5,709 nt of DNA. Origin: Hyphomonadaceae bacterium. GTDB taxonomy: Bacteria; Pseudomonadota; Alphaproteobacteria; Caulobacterales; Aquidulcibacteraceae. A model generated the notes under the pieces. The model ran no database searches. It was not told where the DNA came from and saw only the letters and a list, made by a program, of their open reading frames with translations. Shown here piece after piece: positions 4,862-5,709 of the stretch (position 1 is the stretch's first letter; each line of letters opens with the position of its first letter). Location: assembly GCA_025458365.1 (NCBI GenBank), contig JALOSP010000106.1, forward strand, positions 1 to 5,709, in the 5' to 3' direction. A program made the translations under genes and the position numbers.

Positions 4862-5709
4862 GTGTGACGGCCCGACCCGAAGCGACCGGTCCTCTGAAGG
4901 GCCTGCGGGTGATCGAGCTTGGCGTGCTGCTTGCCGGGCCATTCTGCGGCCAGCTGCTGGGCGATCTTGGTGCGGAAGTCATCAAGATCGAGCCTCCCGG
5001 TCAAGGCGATCCGCTGCGGGCCTGGGGTCCGGTGCGGCCGGATGGCCACAGTCTGTGGTTTTCGATCGTAGCCCGCAACAAGTCCTGCATCACCGTGGAT
5101 ATGCGTACCTCCGAGGGCCAGCAGATCCTGAAGGACCTGGTGAAAACGGCAGATTTCGTGTTGGAAAACTTCAGGCCGGGCACGATGGAGAAGTGGGGCT
5201 GTGGCTGGGATGTCCTGTCGGCCATCAACCCGGGGCTGATCATGATCCGGGTCTCCGGCTACGGACAAACCGGTCCATCCGCGCCAAAGGCCGGGTATGC
5301 CAGTGTCGGCGAGGCGATGGGCGGGTTGCGCTATGTGATGGGAGAACCGGACCGGATGCCCTCGCGCGCCGGGATTTCCATCGGTGATACTCTGGCGGGC
5401 ACCTATGCGGCTTTGGGCGCCCTTGCCGCGCTCGAACACCGACGGGCGACGGGGCAGGGGCAGGTGGTCGATTCGGCAATCTATGAGGCCTGTCTTGCCA
5501 TGATGGAAAGCCTGATCCCGGACTATCAGTTTGCAGGCCACATTCGCGAGCGGACAGGATCGTTTCTGCCAAAGATCGCACCGTCCAACATCTATCCGGC
5601 CAGCGACGGGATGCTGGTGATCGCGGCCAATCAGGATACGGTCTGGCGCAGGCTGGCTGGCATCATGGGTCAGCCTGAACTGGCCGATGATCCGCGCTTT
5701 GCCACCCAC
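4858..5709 (+). CDS. Family III (CaiB/BaiF) CoA-transferase, 3' end outside window
   Basis: An acyl-CoA transferase that moves CoA between carboxylic acids through an aspartyl-CoA thioester; members form interlocked dimers in the cytoplasm. The frame is open from GTG 4858 to the window end: 284 codons of a family usually near 400. Visible motifs are LRVIELGVLLAGPFCGQLL (16-34), LGAEVIKIEPPGQGD (37-51), NKSCITVD (74-81), ENFRPG (103-108), NPGLIMIRVSGYGQTGP (124-140), GEPDRMPSRAGISIGDTLAG (162-181) with the probable catalytic Asp177, and GQGQVVDSAIYEA (about 200-212). Its start overlaps the lyase stop by 4 bases, so the two proteins are likely made together and used in one pathway. A role in activating HMG or a related dicarboxylic acid, as in human SUGCT (succinate-hydroxymethylglutarate CoA-transferase), is inferred from that coupling and is not shown by residues. 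Family members use many acids, including oxalate, carnitine, bile acids and 2-methylacyl-CoA (the racemases), so specificity is open. Confidence 0.9.
   Translation, partial: MSVTARPEATGPLKGLRVIELGVLLAGPFCGQLLGDLGAEVIKIEPPGQGDPLRAWGPVRPDGHSLWFSIVARNKSCITVDMRTSEGQQILKDLVKTADFVLENFRPGTMEKWGCGWDVLSAINPGLIMIRVSGYGQTGPSAPKAGYASVGEAMGGLRYVMGEPDRMPSRAGISIGDTLAGTYAALGALAALEHRRATGQGQVVDSAIYEACLAMMESLIPDYQFAGHIRERTGSFLPKIAPSNIYPASDGMLVIAANQDTVWRRLAGIMGQPELADDPRFATH

Noticed and set aside
3656..4942. Long open frame of 428 codons on the minus strand antisense to the lyase
   Set aside because: It lies opposite a gene with complete family motifs, its translation is rich in Arg, Pro, His and Gln with no recognisable domain, and long antisense frames are common in high-GC genes.
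4690..5709. Open frame of 339 codons on the minus strand under the CoA-transferase
   Set aside because: The plus strand encodes clear family III CoA-transferase motifs throughout; the minus frame has low-complexity His/Arg/Pro-rich translation and no domain.

Overview
The window is high-GC DNA with dense, ordinary bacterial coding. The protein content suggests an aerobic alphaproteobacterium, most likely a sphingomonad such as Novosphingobium or Sphingobium. This is judged from codon use, protein style and the mix of PQQ sugar dehydrogenase, TetR, SDR, HMG-CoA lyase and family III CoA-transferase. No phylogenetic marker gene is present, so the placement is an inference. I see no tRNA, rRNA, CRISPR array, insertion sequence or phage gene.

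Layout: (1) Positions 91-1347 (+) encode an exported PQQ-dependent aldose-type sugar dehydrogenase. It is followed 15 bases later by a perfect 12-bp inverted repeat at 1362-1389. (2) Positions 1492-2955 (+) encode a TetR regulator of about 487 residues. It contains two complete TetR units in tandem, each with its own helix-turn-helix, and is the most unusual object here. (3) Positions 2965-3747 (-) encode a DHRS4-like short-chain dehydrogenase, convergent with the regulator and only 9 bases from it. (4) A 181-base divergent intergenic region (3748-3928) separates the SDR from a rightward operon. (5) Positions 3929-4861 (+) encode an HMG-CoA lyase family protein. (6) It overlaps by 4 bases (GTGA) a family III CoA-transferase that starts at 4858 and runs off the right edge, with 284 codons visible.

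Functional reading: the lyase and CoA-transferase are translationally coupled and probably act in sequence. The transferase would load CoA onto a branched 3-hydroxy-dicarboxylate such as 3-hydroxy-3-methylglutarate or a longer analogue, and the lyase would cleave the product to acetyl-CoA plus a 3-oxo acid. The divergent SDR would carry out an NADP(H)-linked alcohol/ketone step. This would be a small catabolic module, and the tandem TetR protein is a plausible local regulator; that link is inferred from position only. The sugar dehydrogenase looks like an independent periplasmic enzyme.
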